Source: Synechococcus sp. CBW1002
Lineage (GTDB): Bacteria; Cyanobacteriota; Cyanobacteriia; PCC-6307; Cyanobiaceae
DNA length: 64,000 nucleotides
Direction of reading: 5' to 3'
Assembly (NCBI RefSeq): GCF_015840915.1
Contig: NZ_CP060398.1
Span: 496,001-560,000 of the forward strand
This document shows, piece after piece, positions 32,841 to 42,605 of the stretch. A program made the translations under genes and the position numbers. Each line of letters opens with the position of its first letter. Position 1 is the stretch's first letter. The notes beneath the pieces were generated by a model. That model was not told the origin of the DNA. It ran no database searches and worked only from the letters and a program-made list of their open reading frames with translations.

Positions 32841-33831
32841 TCCTCTCCTCGCTGCCCTGTCCGAGCAGGCCTCGTTGCTGCAGGCCCAGATCCAGCAGAG
32901 CCACCTCCCAGGCCAGCCGAGGTTGGACATAGGCCAGCAGCTGGCGACGCAACAGCTCAAGCCGCCCCAGGCTCTGGGGCTGGTGATGGCGATGCCACAG
33001 CTGCCATTGCCACCAGTCCAGCAGCCAGAGTTGCTGCTCGGCGTCCAGGGCCTCCGTCAGATCCCTGGCCAGAGCCAGGGCCTCAAGCGGATCGGGCCTG
33101 AGGTCGAGCAGCCGCTCGGCCACGCCAGCGGGCAGCGCCTGCCACTGGCGACGATGCTCCAGCAGGGCTCCAGGCGAGCCGGCCGCCAGGTCGAGCAGTC
33201 CGGGGGGATCGGCCATCGGTGGATCGTCGGGTGGCGTTGGTGGCAAGGAGGCCAGCACCTGGGCCAGGAGGGCCGGTGAGAGCCGCGCGAAGGGAACCTG
33301 CTGGCAACGGGAGCGGATTGTGCTGAGCAGTTGTTCCGGCGCCGCGCTGATCAGCACCAGCAGGCTGTCGCCGGGCTCCTCCAGGGTCTTGAGCAGAGCA
33401 TTGGCGGCTCCTTCCGCCATCGCTTCGGCCGTGTCCACCACCACCAGGCAGCGGTCCGCCTCCAGCGGCCGGCGTGCCAGAAAGCGGGTCAGCTCGCGCA
33501 CCTGCTCGAGCCGCAACTGCGGCAAGGCCCGGCGGCTGAGGCCCTGCTCGCGTGCCTGGGCCGCTGTGAAGAGCTGACCCTGGTGCTGATAGGTGGGTTC
33601 CACCCAGAGCAGGTCGGGATGGTTTCCCTGCGCCAGGCGCCGCCGCACCGAGGCTGATCCCTCCGGCCCCGCCAGCACTCCCTCGAGAAAGCGCAGCACG
33701 GCCAGCCGCCGACCCACGCCCTCCGGCCCGGCGAACAGATAGGCCGGTGCCAGGCGGCGACGTTCCAGCGCCGCCTGCAACAGGACCACGGCCTGCGGCT
33801 GCCCGATCAGATCGGCGAACAGGTCAGCCAT
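32794..33831 (-). CDS. holB: DNA polymerase III delta-prime subunit
   Basis: 345 residues from ATG 33831. HolB is part of the clamp loader. The AAA+ N-terminal domain has a degenerate P-loop [12 protein letters not shown], a sensor [27 protein letters not shown] (HolB/DnaX hallmark) and the SRC motif [11 protein letters not shown]. The Ser in place of P-loop Lys/Thr order suggests ATP is not hydrolysed by this subunit, as usual for delta-prime. Its start overlaps tmk by 8 bp, the common tmk-holB pairing. Confidence 0.92.
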   Translation of the reverse strand: MADLFADLIGQPQAVVLLQAALERRRLAPAYLFAGPEGVGRRLAVLRFLEGVLAGPEGSASVRRRLAQGNHPDLLWVEPTYQHQGQLFTAAQAREQGLSRRALPQLRLEQVRELTRFLARRPLEADRCLVVVDTAEAMAEGAANALLKTLEEPGDSLLVLISAAPEQLLSTIRSRCQQVPFARLSPALLAQVLASLPPTPPDDPPMADPPGLLDLAAGSPGALLEHRRQWQALPAGVAERLLDLRPDPLEALALARDLTEALDAEQQLWLLDWWQWQLWHRHHQPQSLGRLELLRRQLLAYVQPRLAWEVALLDLGLQQRGLLGQGSEERIRPRPVPGAAAPASH

Positions 33832-34465
33832 GCGGGCCGAACCTGCTTTCCAGCAGGGCCCGGCAGGCCGCCGTCACCTGGTCGGGGGAACCAGCGGCAT
33901 CCAGCCTGCACCAGCCCCGTTCCAGCGCCAGTTGGCGGAAACCGGCCTGCACCCTCGCCAGAAACGCTTCGCCGCTGGCCTCGATCCGGTCTGCAGGGCG
34001 ACCTCCACGGCGCTGCAGCGACGCCGCCAGGGGCAGATCCAGCCAGAGCGTGAGATCGGGCTGCAGGCCACCGGTGGCGATCCGCTCCAGCGGCAGGATC
34101 TGATCCCAGGGCAAGCCACGCCCATAGCCCTGATAGGCGGCGGTGGATCCGCTGAAGCGATCGCTGAGCACCCAGTCGCCGGCGGCCAGAGCCGGTTGCA
34201 GGCACTGCTGCACGTGCTGGGCTCGATCGGCCGCGTAGAGCAACAGCTCGGCCTCACTGCAGGGCGCCTGATCGTCGGGTGGATGCAACAGCAGCTGGCG
34301 CAGGGCCAGGCCCAGCGCAGTGCCCCCTGGTTCGCGGGTCGTCAGCAAGCGGGCCGCCGTGGGCATCAGGCCGGAGCCAGGCAACCACTGGCGCAGGGCT
34401 TCGAGCTGGGTGGTCTTGCCGCATCCATCGATGCCTTCGAACACCAGGAACCGCCCGCGCTCCAT
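33824..34465 (-). CDS. tmk: Thymidylate kinase
   Basis: 213 residues from ATG 34465. The enzyme phosphorylates dTMP to dTDP. The P-loop is VFEGIDGCGKTTQ (about 8-20). The TMP-binding REPGGT is near residue 45, the DR pair is in VLSDRFSGSTAAYQG and the LID Arg-rich region is in LQRRGGRPADRIE. The gene lies between the copper-ATPase gene (44 bp upstream) and holB (overlap 8 bp) on the minus strand. Confidence 0.95.
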   Translation of the reverse strand: MERGRFLVFEGIDGCGKTTQLEALRQWLPGSGLMPTAARLLTTREPGGTALGLALRQLLLHPPDDQAPCSEAELLLYAADRAQHVQQCLQPALAAGDWVLSDRFSGSTAAYQGYGRGLPWDQILPLERIATGGLQPDLTLWLDLPLAASLQRRGGRPADRIEASGEAFLARVQAGFRQLALERGWCRLDAAGSPDQVTAACRALLESRFGPHG

Positions 34466-34509
34466 GGCCTATCCCTCCTCTCCCGTCCCAGCTGGTCGGG
34501 CGCTGCCGG

Positions 34510-36936
34510 TCAAGGCCGAATGTAGGGGGAGAGCAGCAGGGCGTTGACCACCACCGTGATCGAGCTGAGGGCCATCAGCAGGGCCGCCAGCGGCGGCGTC
34601 AGCACGATGCCGAAGCCGGGCAGCAGGGCTCCGGCAGCGATCGGCAGCACGATCAGGTTGTAGCCGAAGGCCCAGGCCAGGTTGGCCCGCACGGTCGCCA
34701 TGGTTCGGCGAGCGATCGTCAGGGCCTCGACCACCCCGTTCAACCGATCGCCCAGCACCACCAGATCGGCCGTGTCCTGCGCGATCTGGGTGCCGGTGCC
34801 CACCGCGATGCCGAGATCGGCGGCGGCCAGGGCCGGGGCGTCGTTGATGCCGTCTCCCACCATCGCCACCGGCCCCAGCTGGCGCGCTTCAAGAATCCGC
34901 TCCAGCTTCTGCTCAGGACGCAGCTCCCAGGCCAGTTCCTCGGCGGTCAGTCCGAGCCGCTGGCCCAGGCGGTTGACGGCGGATCGCCGGTCTCCGCTGA
35001 GCAGGCCCAGCCGCAGCCGCTGATGCCGCAGCTGCTCCAGGGTCTGCAGGGCATCGCTGCGGGGCTGATCCTCGACCGCCACCAGGCCGAGCGGCACGGT
35101 TCCCTCCGCCACGGCCAGCACGCTGGCTCCCTGACGCTCCAGGGCCTGGACCCTGCGGTCCAGGCCCTCCATGGCCACGCCGGTTGCTGCCAGCCATGCG
35201 GGTCGGCCCACCCGCACCCGCAGTCCCTGCTCCTCGCTGACGAACATCCCTTCGACGCCGTCACCACTGAGGGTTCGGGTCTCGGCCACTGGCAGCAACG
35301 CCAGTCCGCGGCGCTCGGCCTCCTGCAGCAGGGCGTGGGCGAGCGGATGGCGGGTGTGCTGTTCGAGGCTTGCGGCGAGCTGGAGCAAGCGATCCGCTGC
35401 CGCGCCATCCGCAGGGGCGTTGAGCGGGCAGACCGCGCTGACCAGGGGCCGGCCCAGCGTGAGGGTGCCGGTCTTGTCGAACAGGACACCGTGCAGGGAA
35501 GCGGCGACCTCGATCGCATCGCCACCGCGGAACAGCAAGCCCCGGCTGGCCGCCAGACCGGAGCCCACCGTGATCGCGGTGGGGGTCGCCAGGCCGAGGG
35601 CGCAGGGACAGGCCACCACCAGCACGGCGATCGCCAGCTGCAGGGCCAGGGCAAAGGGGGTGTCGGCGGCCATGCCGAGGGCGGCATGGGCCGCATGGGG
35701 GCTGGCGCCGGTATGGGACGCGGCCTGGAGAACCTGCGGCCACAGAGATGCACCCCACTGCCACCAGAACAGAAACGTGGCGAGCGCCAGCAGCACCACC
35801 ACGCCGGCGAAGCGCCCGGCCACCCGGTCGGCCAGGCCCTGGATCGGCGCTTTGCGGGCCTGGGCCTGCTCGACCAGATGGACGATGCGGCTGATGGCGC
35901 TGTCGCTGCCGCTGCGCTCCACCTCCAGCACCAGGGGCGCCTCCAGGTTGAGGCTGCCGGCATCGAGCTGCGTGCCGGCCTCGGCCTGAACAGGCAGGGG
36001 CTCGCCGGTGAGGCTGGACACATCCACCGCCGAAGCGCCGTCTCGCACGACCCCATCCACGGGCACCCGATCGCCGGGCAGGATCCGGACCCGATCGCCG
36101 GGCCGCAGCCCCCCCACCCGCACCGGCCGGGGCGCATCGGTGCCGAGCAACAGCAGGGCCGTTTCGGGTTGCAGGCGGGCCAACTGCTCGATCGCCCGAC
36201 CGGTGCGTTGGCGGGCCCGGTCCTCCAGAAAGCGGCCCAGCAGCACGAAGCCGAGCAGCATCACCGGTTCGTTGAAGAAACAGGGCCAGCCGCTGGTGGG
36301 GTGGAGATAGGCCACGAGGCTGGCGCCGTAGGCACTGGCCACCCCCAGCCCCACCAGGGTGTCCATGCTGGGCATCCCGGCCAGGGCGGCCCGCAGACCC
36401 CGCAGCAGGATCGGCCGGCCAGGCCCAAGCAGAGCCACGGTGGCCACCACCGCGTGCACCCCCGGGTCGATCAGTGCTGCGAGCGGCGCTCCTGCGGCGG
36501 TGAGGCGCTCAGGCAGGCCACCCACCATGGCCAGGTGTCCAAGGCCGGAGACCAGCACCAGCAGCAGCGCCACCACCAGTTGCCGCCACTGGCGCCACCA
36601 GTGCTCCTGCTCCCGCTGGTCGCGGCGATCCAGGGCCTCCACCGACAAGCGAGGACTGGCCGCGAAGCCCAGGCCCAGCAGGCTGGCCTGCAGCGCTGGC
36701 AGGGTGTCTGAGGTTGCGCCTGGATCCAGCCCCACCCAGGCCGTACGGGTGAGCAGATTGACGCTGGCCTGGCATACGCCCGGCTGCTCCAGCAGGCGGC
36801 GCTCCACCGCCCGCACGCAGCCGCCACATTTCATGCCCTCCACCTCCAGCAGCAGCGGCTCGAGGGCGGGCGATTCCGCCCCATCGGACGTACCAGGCGC
36901 TGCAGGGGCGCTGGTCGATGCAGACCGATCGCTCAC
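34510..36936 (-). CDS. Copper-type P1B ATPase
   Basis: About 808 residues from GTG 36936 ([11 protein letters not shown]); a TTG at 36990 is in frame but would add an unlikely Cys-rich segment. One N-terminal heavy-metal domain has GMKCGGC. The ion-path motif is [13 protein letters not shown], the phosphorylation loop is [10 protein letters not shown], with [19 protein letters not shown] (HP motif) and [12 protein letters not shown]. It pumps Cu(I) out of the cytosol or into thylakoids for plastocyanin (PacS/CtaA-like; which one cannot be told). About eight membrane segments are present. Tmk lies downstream on the same strand. Confidence 0.93.
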   Translation of the reverse strand: MSDRSASTSAPAAPGTSDGAESPALEPLLLEVEGMKCGGCVRAVERRLLEQPGVCQASVNLLTRTAWVGLDPGATSDTLPALQASLLGLGFAASPRLSVEALDRRDQREQEHWWRQWRQLVVALLLVLVSGLGHLAMVGGLPERLTAAGAPLAALIDPGVHAVVATVALLGPGRPILLRGLRAALAGMPSMDTLVGLGVASAYGASLVAYLHPTSGWPCFFNEPVMLLGFVLLGRFLEDRARQRTGRAIEQLARLQPETALLLLGTDAPRPVRVGGLRPGDRVRILPGDRVPVDGVVRDGASAVDVSSLTGEPLPVQAEAGTQLDAGSLNLEAPLVLEVERSGSDSAISRIVHLVEQAQARKAPIQGLADRVAGRFAGVVVLLALATFLFWWQWGASLWPQVLQAASHTGASPHAAHAALGMAADTPFALALQLAIAVLVVACPCALGLATPTAITVGSGLAASRGLLFRGGDAIEVAASLHGVLFDKTGTLTLGRPLVSAVCPLNAPADGAAADRLLQLAASLEQHTRHPLAHALLQEAERRGLALLPVAETRTLSGDGVEGMFVSEEQGLRVRVGRPAWLAATGVAMEGLDRRVQALERQGASVLAVAEGTVPLGLVAVEDQPRSDALQTLEQLRHQRLRLGLLSGDRRSAVNRLGQRLGLTAEELAWELRPEQKLERILEARQLGPVAMVGDGINDAPALAAADLGIAVGTGTQIAQDTADLVVLGDRLNGVVEALTIARRTMATVRANLAWAFGYNLIVLPIAAGALLPGFGIVLTPPLAALLMALSSITVVVNALLLSPYIRP

Positions 36937-37048
36937 GATCCAGAGGCAGTACAGGCAGGCTAGGCAGCCCACTCTCCAGCCCTGGGCCAAAGCGCCGGGC
37001 CGTCAGCGAAACCATGCAGGATGGTGGCAAGCAGACCAGGATCCAGCC

Positions 37049-37570
37049 GTGCCCCGCAGCCAGCGCAACGACAACTTCATCGACAAGAGCTTCACGGTGA
37101 TGGCCGATCTGATCGTGAAGCTGATGCCGATCGATCCCAAGGCCAAGGAAGCCTATGTGTACTACCGCGATGGCCTCTCGGCCCAGAACGACGGTGACTA
37201 TGCCGAGGCCCTGGAGAATTACGAGGAAGCCCTCAAGCTCGAGGAGAACGCCGTGGACCGGGGCGAGATCTTCAAGAACATGGCGATCATCTACATGAGC
37301 AACGGCGAGGAGGAGAAGTCGCTCGAGTACTACCGCCAGTCGCTCGACGCCAACCCCAACTCCCCCTCCTGCCTCAAGAACATGGGTCTGATCTATGAGA
37401 AGTGGGGCCGTCTGGCGGCGGAAGCCGGCGACCAGGACGCGGCAGACCGCTGGCTTGACCAGGCCGCCGACTACTGGGGCAAGGCGGTGCGGCTCTACCC
37501 CGGCGGCTACCTGGACATCGAGAACTGGCTGAAGTCGTCGGGTCGCAGCAACGTGGACGTGTACTTCTGA
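37049..37570 (+). CDS. ycf3: Photosystem I assembly protein Ycf3
   Basis: 173 residues from GTG 37049 ([20 protein letters not shown]), the exact length of Ycf3. It contains TPRs ([70 protein letters not shown]), ending [16 protein letters not shown]. Ycf3 guides early PSI core assembly in the thylakoid. The frame is open far upstream, antisense to the copper ATPase, but the family start is at 37049. Confidence 0.96.
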   Translation: MPRSQRNDNFIDKSFTVMADLIVKLMPIDPKAKEAYVYYRDGLSAQNDGDYAEALENYEEALKLEENAVDRGEIFKNMAIIYMSNGEEEKSLEYYRQSLDANPNSPSCLKNMGLIYEKWGRLAAEAGDQDAADRWLDQAADYWGKAVRLYPGGYLDIENWLKSSGRSNVDVYF

Positions 37571-37600
37571 GCCTCCGCAGGCCCCTCAGACGCGCGACCC

Positions 37601-39124
37601 TCAGAACGGCTGCTCCTGGGTGGGGTGCGAGCCCAGGGCCGCCACCAGCGCTTCGGCCACGTTGCCCGCCTCCAGCAGCTGCAGATCCAGTCCGGCCGCC
37701 AGCCCCCCCAGGCCGCCGGACCTGGGCACCACCGCTCGGCGGAACCCGAGGCGGGCCGCTTCCTGCAGACGCAGCTCCATCTGCCCCACGGGTCTCAACT
37801 GGCCGCCCAGGCCCAGCTCACCGATCAGCACGGTTCCAGGCGGCAGGGTGAGGTCGCGGAAGCTGGCCACCACCGCGGCAGCAACCCCCAGGTCCGCCGC
37901 CGGCTCCTCCACCTCGAGGCCGCCGGCCACGGCCAGGTAGCAGTCGAAGCGCGACAAGGGCAGGGAGAGGTGCTTCTCCAGGACCGCCAGGATCTGATGG
38001 AGGCGATTGGTGCCGATGCCCGTGGCGGTGCGCCGTGGGCTGGCGTAGCTGGTGGTGCTCACCAGGGCCTGCAGTTCGACCACCAGGGAGCGGGTGCCTT
38101 CGCAGGCCACGATCGTGGCGGTGCCCGGGCTGGGCTCCTGGCTGCCCAGGAACAGTTCGCTGGGGTTGCTCACCTCCGCCAGGCCGCGGCCCTGCATCTC
38201 GAAAACACCGAGTTCGTGGGTGGCGCCGAAGCGGTTCTTCACGGCACGCAGCAGCCGGTGGCTGGCGAAGCGGTCCCCCTCGAAGGTGAGCACGGCATCA
38301 ACCAGATGCTCCAGCACCTTGGGCCCCGCCAACATGCCCTCCTTGGTCACATGGCCCACCAGCAGCAGTGCCGTGTCCTGGCGCTTGGCGATGCGGGCCA
38401 GGGCCGCGGCACACTCCCGCACCTGCGCGACCGACCCCGGGGCGCTGCTGAGTTCGCCGTCGTGCAGGGCCTGGATGCTGTCGATGATTGCCACCGCCGG
38501 CCGCAGTGCCTCCAGCTCCTGCAACACCAGCTCCAGATCGGTTTCCGAGAGGAGTTGAAGCACGTTCCGGTCAGCCCCGCCAGACCCTTGAGGCTCGCTT
38601 CTGCCCTCACCGCTGGTGGCCGCCACTTCGGCCAGGCGCCGCCAGCGCAGTTTCACCTGCTGGGCCGATTCCTCGGCACTGACGTAGAGCACCGAGCAGC
38701 GATCCGCCATCGCCCGGGCGCTCTGCAGCAGCAGGGTCGATTTGCCGATGCCGGGATCGCCCCCCAGCAGCACCAGCGATCCCGGCACCAGGCCACCACC
38801 GAGAACCCGGTCGAGTTCGATGTAGCCGCTGCTGAGCCGCTGCAGGGGCCGTTCCCCCACCGCATGGATCGGCTCCGAACGCCGCGGTCTGCCGGTGGCG
38901 GCAGCCTCTCCATCCGCCCCATTCCAGTCTTCGGCCACACCGTGGCTTGCAGGGCCACCACCGGAGCGGGGCACCGGCCGGCGCCGCCGTGAATCAGCTG
39001 CCGGTACCGCCTGTTCCACCAGGGTGTTCCAGCTGCCGCAGGCCGCGCAACGGCCGAAGAACTGGCGCGTGCGGGCGCCGCAGCTGCTGCAGACGTAGTG
39101 GGTGGACGGGCGCCCCAGGGCCAT
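37601..39124 (-). CDS. radA: DNA repair protein RadA
   Basis: 507 residues from ATG 39124. The C4 zinc finger is CSSCGARTRQFFGRCAACG (about 12-30). Next come a RecA-like ATPase with GGDPGIGKST and the RadA-specific KNRFGATHELG, then a Lon-like C-terminal domain (DLGVAAAVVASF, GELGLGGQLRPV). RadA drives branch migration at recombination intermediates. The region between the finger and P-loop is longer than in E. coli RadA and Arg/Gly-rich. It ends 30 bp from convergent ycf3. Confidence 0.95.
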   Translation of the reverse strand: MALGRPSTHYVCSSCGARTRQFFGRCAACGSWNTLVEQAVPAADSRRRRPVPRSGGGPASHGVAEDWNGADGEAAATGRPRRSEPIHAVGERPLQRLSSGYIELDRVLGGGLVPGSLVLLGGDPGIGKSTLLLQSARAMADRCSVLYVSAEESAQQVKLRWRRLAEVAATSGEGRSEPQGSGGADRNVLQLLSETDLELVLQELEALRPAVAIIDSIQALHDGELSSAPGSVAQVRECAAALARIAKRQDTALLLVGHVTKEGMLAGPKVLEHLVDAVLTFEGDRFASHRLLRAVKNRFGATHELGVFEMQGRGLAEVSNPSELFLGSQEPSPGTATIVACEGTRSLVVELQALVSTTSYASPRRTATGIGTNRLHQILAVLEKHLSLPLSRFDCYLAVAGGLEVEEPAADLGVAAAVVASFRDLTLPPGTVLIGELGLGGQLRPVGQMELRLQEAARLGFRRAVVPRSGGLGGLAAGLDLQLLEAGNVAEALVAALGSHPTQEQPF

Positions 39125-39260
39125 CGCTTCAACTCGATCTGTGACGAATGGTGGCTTTCAGTGAACGGAGTGGACCTCTGGCCTTTTCAGTAGTGCTGAT
39201 CGGATGTAGATGCCGCTCAATGGCGAGTGCCTCTGTGATGACGGTTGTGGTGACGCTGCG

Positions 39261-40007
39261 ATGACGGCTTCGTCCCCCGCCAAGGAAACCATCCTCGTCG
39301 TGGATGACGAGGCCAGCATCCGACGGATCCTGGAGACCCGCCTGTCGATGATCGGCTATCAGGTGGTCACCGCCTGTGACGGTGTCGAGGCGCTTGAAAG
39401 CTTCCGACGCGTCACACCCGATCTGGTGGTGCTCGACGTGATGATGCCGAAGCTGGATGGCTACGGCGTCTGCCAGGAGCTGCGCAAGGAATCGGATGTA
39501 CCGATCGTGATGCTCACGGCCCTGGGCGACGTGGCCGACCGCATCACCGGCCTCGAACTCGGCGCCGATGACTATGTGGTCAAGCCGTTCAGCCCCAAGG
39601 AACTCGAGGCACGCATCCGCTGCGTGCTCCGGCGTGTCGAGAAGGAAGCGGTGGCGGGCATCCCCAACTCGGGGGTGATCCAGGTGGGCGAACTGCGCAT
39701 CGACACCAACAAGCGCCAGGTCTACCGGGGCGATGAGCGCATCCGGCTCACCGGCATGGAGTTCAGCCTGCTGGAGCTGCTGGTGAGCCGCTCAGGCGAG
39801 CCGTTCAGCCGCGGCGAGATCCTCAAGGAGGTGTGGGGGTATACCCCGGAGCGTCACGTGGACACCCGCGTGGTGGATGTCCATATCTCCCGGCTGCGCT
39901 CCAAACTGGAAGACGATCCCGCCAATCCCGAGCTGATCCTCACGGCACGGGGCACCGGGTATCTGTTCCAGCGCATCGTTGACGCCGTTGCCTCCGAAGG
40001 AAGCTGA
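39261..40007 (+). CDS. rpaB: OmpR-family response regulator RpaB
   Basis: 248 residues from ATG 39261; a frame extension to 39210 is not needed. The receiver has VDDEASIRRILETRL, phospho-acceptor Asp59 (LVVLDVMMPKLDGYG), LTALGDVADRITGLELGADDY and KPFSPKELEARI. These strings are the RpaB (Ycf27) signature. The winged helix follows with RLTGMEFSLLELL and HISRLRSKLEDDPANP. RpaB binds HLR1 elements and tunes photosystem and phycobilisome genes to light; it is normally essential. An HLR1-like site is at psbD in this window. Confidence 0.95.
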   Translation: MTASSPAKETILVVDDEASIRRILETRLSMIGYQVVTACDGVEALESFRRVTPDLVVLDVMMPKLDGYGVCQELRKESDVPIVMLTALGDVADRITGLELGADDYVVKPFSPKELEARIRCVLRRVEKEAVAGIPNSGVIQVGELRIDTNKRQVYRGDERIRLTGMEFSLLELLVSRSGEPFSRGEILKEVWGYTPERHVDTRVVDVHISRLRSKLEDDPANPELILTARGTGYLFQRIVDAVASEGS

Positions 40008-41397
40008 CAACACGGTTCCGGGCCCTCTGCGGCCTCGAACCAGCCGAGCCAAACCCAGCCGGGCGATCCGGCGACTGGTGGTCTGGTACCGGCGCAATGC
40101 GACCGTGACTCGCGTGGTCGGCACGGCCACCGCCGCCGGCAACGTGGCCGGGTCCGTGGTGGGCGTCGCCGGCAACGTGGCCGGTGCAGCCGGCTCGATG
40201 GCGGGGACCATGGCCGGATCGGTGGTCTCCGGCGCCGGCACCGTGGCGGGCACGGTGCTCACCCCCCTGGTGTTCGACCCCCTGCGGCGGCTGCAGCAGG
40301 GCCAGGCGGGCATGGCGGCCGAGATCGCCGATACCGAGCGGCTCTGGGTGGCGGTGGACGGCATGGGCGGCGACGAAGCCCCCGGTCCGATTCTTGAGGG
40401 CTGCCTCAGTGCCGTGGAGCTGCTGCCTCTGCGGGTGCGCTTCGTGGCAGAGACCGAGCCCCTGCAACGGGCCGTGGCTGAGCTGGGGCTGCAGGACGCC
40501 CTCGCCAGCGCGACGGAGCGGGGCCTGATCGACCTGGTGTCCAGCGGCCCCTCCGTGGGCATGCACGAGGAAGCCACGGTGGTGCGGCGCAAGCGCGACG
40601 CCAGCATCAACCTGGCCATGGATCTGGTCAAGCGCGGCGAGGCCACCGCCGTGTATTCCGCCGGCAACTCCGGTGCCGTGATGGCCTCGGCGATCTTTCG
40701 CCTCGGCAGGCTCAAGGGCATCGATCGCCCCGCCATCGGCGCCCTGTTCCCCACCAAGGACCCCAGCCAGCAGGTGCTGGTGCTGGACGTGGGCGCCAAC
40801 ATGGACTGCAAGCCCGAATGGCTGCACCAGTTCGCCCTGCTCGGCAACATCTACAGCCGCGACGTGCTGCAGGTGGCCCGCCCCCGGGTCGGCCTGGTGA
40901 ACATCGGAGAGGAGGAGTGCAAGGGGAACGACCTCTGCCTGCGCACCTACCCGCTGCTGGCCGGCGACGAGCGCTTTGTGTTTGCCGGCAACTGCGAAGG
41001 GCGCGACATCCTCTCCGGCGACTTCGATGTGGTCGTCTGCGACGGGTACACCGGCAATGTGCTGCTGAAATTCCTTGAATCGGTGGGCAGCGTGCTGCTG
41101 GATGTGCTGCGCGCCGAGCTGCCCCGCGGCCGCCGCGGCAAGCTGGGCTCAGCCTTTCTGCGCAGCAACCTGGTGCGCATCAAGAAGCGTCTCGACCATG
41201 CCGAGCACGGCGGCGCTCTGCTGCTGGGGGTGGATGGGGTCTGTGTGATCGGCCATGGCAGCAGCAAGGCCCTCTCGGTGCTGAGCGCCCTGCGCCTGGC
41301 CCATTCGGCCGCCAGCCACGGCGTCATGGACGACCTCCATGCGCTCGGCGCCAGCCAGGTCCAGGCCGAAGCAGCAACGGCAGCAGCCTGTGATTGA
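39979..41397 (+). CDS. plsX: Phosphate acyltransferase PlsX with a Gly/Ala/Val-rich N-terminal extension
   Basis: 472 residues if started at TTG 39979, inside the rpaB end; GTG 40078 is an alternative. The catalytic part starts at about residue 120 (LWVAVDGMGGDEAPGPILEG) and includes AVYSAGNSGAVMASAIFRLG, VLDVGANMDCKPEWL, NIGEEECKGNDL and VCDGYTGNVLLKFLE. PlsX makes acyl-phosphate from acyl-ACP for PlsY. Before it comes an extension with a basic stretch (SRAIRRLVVWYRRNATV) and about 45 residues of GNVAGSVVG/GNVAGAAGSMAG type repeats that could form a membrane-bound Gly-zipper helix. Typical PlsX lacks this. Confidence 0.93.
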   Translation: MTPLPPKEADNTVPGPLRPRTSRAKPSRAIRRLVVWYRRNATVTRVVGTATAAGNVAGSVVGVAGNVAGAAGSMAGTMAGSVVSGAGTVAGTVLTPLVFDPLRRLQQGQAGMAAEIADTERLWVAVDGMGGDEAPGPILEGCLSAVELLPLRVRFVAETEPLQRAVAELGLQDALASATERGLIDLVSSGPSVGMHEEATVVRRKRDASINLAMDLVKRGEATAVYSAGNSGAVMASAIFRLGRLKGIDRPAIGALFPTKDPSQQVLVLDVGANMDCKPEWLHQFALLGNIYSRDVLQVARPRVGLVNIGEEECKGNDLCLRTYPLLAGDERFVFAGNCEGRDILSGDFDVVVCDGYTGNVLLKFLESVGSVLLDVLRAELPRGRRGKLGSAFLRSNLVRIKKRLDHAEHGGALLLGVDGVCVIGHGSSKALSVLSALRLAHSAASHGVMDDLHALGASQVQAEAATAAACD

Positions 41398-41455
41398 CTG
41401 AGCCCAATCGTGGTCTGATCACGTGGCGTTCGGGGCAAGCGGTGAATCCCTGGGC

Positions 41456-42490
41456 ATGTCGGCGGATGGCCTGGGCCGGGCAGCGGAACGTCCGGGCATG
41501 GCCCTGGTGGGCTGCGGCAGTGCCCTGCCGGCAGCCAGTGTCAGCAATGCCGCGCTGAGCGAGCGGGTCGACACCAACGATGCCTGGATCCGCTCCCGCA
41601 CCGGCATCGGCTCTCGGCGGGTCGCTGGCCCCGATGAAACCCTCACCAGCCTGGCCGCAGAGGCCTGCACCCACGCCCTTGCCCATGCCGGCTGGAGCCC
41701 GGAAAGCCTGGATCTGATCCTGCTGGCCACCTCCAGTCCCGACGACCTGTTCGGCACCGCTCCTCGCATCCAGGCCTGCCTGGGCGCTCGGAATGCCGTG
41801 GCCTTCGATCTCACGGCCGCCTGCAGCGGCTTCCTCTTCGCCCTGATCACCGCGGCCCAGTACATCGCCGGCGGCAGTGTGCGTCGGGCCCTGGTGATCG
41901 GCGCTGACCAGCTCAGCCGCTGGGTGGACTGGGATGACCGCCGGACCTGCGTGCTGTTCGGGGATGGGGCCGCAGCCGTGGCCGTGGAGGCCTGCGATGC
42001 CGACGCCAACGGATTGCTGGGCTTTCGCATGCGCTCCGATGGCAGCCGCAACGGCTGCCTCACCCTCGCCCAGACCGATCAACGCCAGGCCCTGCTCGGC
42101 AATCTCTCGGCCCAGCGCGGCGGCTTCGCGCCGATCCACATGAACGGCCAGGAGGTCTACAAGTTCGCCGTGCGGGAAGTGCCCGCCGTGCTGGCTGAGG
42201 TGCTGGAGGCCTGTGGCACCGAGGCCAACCAGCTCGACTGGTTGCTGCTGCATCAGGCCAACCAACGCATTCTCGATGCGGTGGCCGAGCGCTTCAAGGT
42301 GCCTCCGGAACGGGTGCTCAGCAACCTGGCCAGCTATGGCAACACCTCAGCCGCAACAATTCCGCTGATGCTTGATGAAGCCGTGCGCGATGGTCGTGTC
42401 AAGCCCGGTCACCGGCTGGCCAGCAGTGGCTTCGGTGCCGGGCTCAGCTGGGGCGGGGCCCTGCTGCGCTGGAGCGGTCCCCAGGGCTGA
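41456..42490 (+). CDS. fabH: 3-oxoacyl-ACP synthase III (FabH)
   Basis: 344 residues from ATG 41456; GTG 41423 would add 11. It condenses acetyl-CoA with malonyl-ACP to start fatty-acid synthesis. The catalytic triad is visible: Cys in FDLTAACSGFLFAL, His in LLLHQANQRILDA, Asn in ASYGNTSAATIPLML. The acyl-enzyme pocket loop is GIGSRRVAGPDET. Plus-strand order plsX-fabH-fabD-plsC is the conserved lipid block. Confidence 0.95.
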   Translation: MSADGLGRAAERPGMALVGCGSALPAASVSNAALSERVDTNDAWIRSRTGIGSRRVAGPDETLTSLAAEACTHALAHAGWSPESLDLILLATSSPDDLFGTAPRIQACLGARNAVAFDLTAACSGFLFALITAAQYIAGGSVRRALVIGADQLSRWVDWDDRRTCVLFGDGAAAVAVEACDADANGLLGFRMRSDGSRNGCLTLAQTDQRQALLGNLSAQRGGFAPIHMNGQEVYKFAVREVPAVLAEVLEACGTEANQLDWLLLHQANQRILDAVAERFKVPPERVLSNLASYGNTSAATIPLMLDEAVRDGRVKPGHRLASSGFGAGLSWGGALLRWSGPQG

Positions 42491-42605
42491 GCCCGGTCAC
42501 CTCGGGGTCACACCGCTGCGGCTCGCCTGCAGGCGGCAGCCCTGGTTTGGTTCTCGGTGAACAGCACCGCCGTAATCTCCTGCCGATCGCACGCGCAGCA
42601 ACGGC

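Noticed and set aside
34279-36711. Plus-strand 810-codon open frame
   Set aside because: It is the mirror of the copper ATPase, rich in Gln/His/Gly/Arg with no fold-like pattern; high-GC codon structure explains it.
36937-36990. Cys-containing N-terminal extension of the copper ATPase (GCLACLYC)
   Set aside because: It looks like a metal motif, but depends on a TTG start, has no ribosome binding site and lies in the gap before divergent ycf3.
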